Assembly (NCBI GenBank): GCA_020726085.1
Contig: DYTG01000087.1
Location: forward strand, 1 to 5,874
Reading direction: 5' to 3'
Length of the DNA stretch: 5,874 nucleotides
From: Sulfurovum sp.
GTDB lineage: Bacteria > Campylobacterota > Campylobacteria > Campylobacterales > Sulfurovaceae
The translations under genes were made by a program, and so were the position numbers. Numbering within the stretch: the first letter of the stretch is position 1; each line of letters begins with the position of its first letter. The notes beneath the pieces were generated by a model. The model had not been told where the DNA came from. It did not search any database and saw nothing but the letters and a program-made list of their open reading frames with translations. Positions 5,847 through 5,874 of this stretch are shown here, piece by piece.

Positions 5847-5874
5847 TTAGGTTATCGAAGAATTTATATAACTA

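Overview
The window looks like a chromosomal segment of a Campylobacterota bacterium (the Sulfurimonas/Sulfuricurvum/Sulfurospirillum side is a guess). The best evidence is the short PdxA, whose C-terminal wording (KALYFDESINVSLN, DHGTAFDIAY) matches the Helicobacter/Campylobacter form as I remember it. The moderate-to-low GC (hand count about 43% in 2341-2400) and the AT-rich intergenic DNA fit as well.

Layout. Bases 1-433 hold no intact gene. They contain a long near-perfect palindrome (45-93), a good sigma-70-like promoter (137-166) and the 5' remnant of an IS3-family transposase orfA with a one-base frameshift (252-345). Bases 434-2502 are a tight plus-strand operon of three intact genes: a YigZ/IMPACT-family protein, a flavin-reductase-like FMN-binding split-barrel protein, and pdxA (pyridoxal phosphate synthesis). 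The gaps are 20 bp and 0 bp, and Shine-Dalgarno sequences fix the second and third starts. The only clear promoter upstream lies next to the IS remnant.

Bases 2541-5846 run on the minus strand and converge on pdxA. Nearest pdxA is a small AT-rich DUF2442 gene fused to the start of a ribbon-helix-helix-like segment. It is cut by a TGA, beyond which the same frame still encodes the expected end of that fold. Beyond it lies a large surface or secreted adhesin-like gene: four degenerate VCBS units, then an Ig-like domain, then three related beta-sandwich-like units. This gene is broken. The frame is open from 5846 to 4284, meets an in-frame TAA at 4281-4283, stays open through 72 more codons, and then shifts frame at a G6 run (4065-4070). 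The apparent starts at 5558 (GTG) and 4117 (TTG) are only the first start-like codons after these interruptions.

I read the window as a healthy housekeeping operon beside decaying accessory DNA (IS remnant, truncated DUF2442-RHH, broken VCBS/Ig adhesin). Intact genes next to several disrupted ones argue against random sequencing error alone. I found no convincing undescribed system, CRISPR array, tRNA or rRNA.
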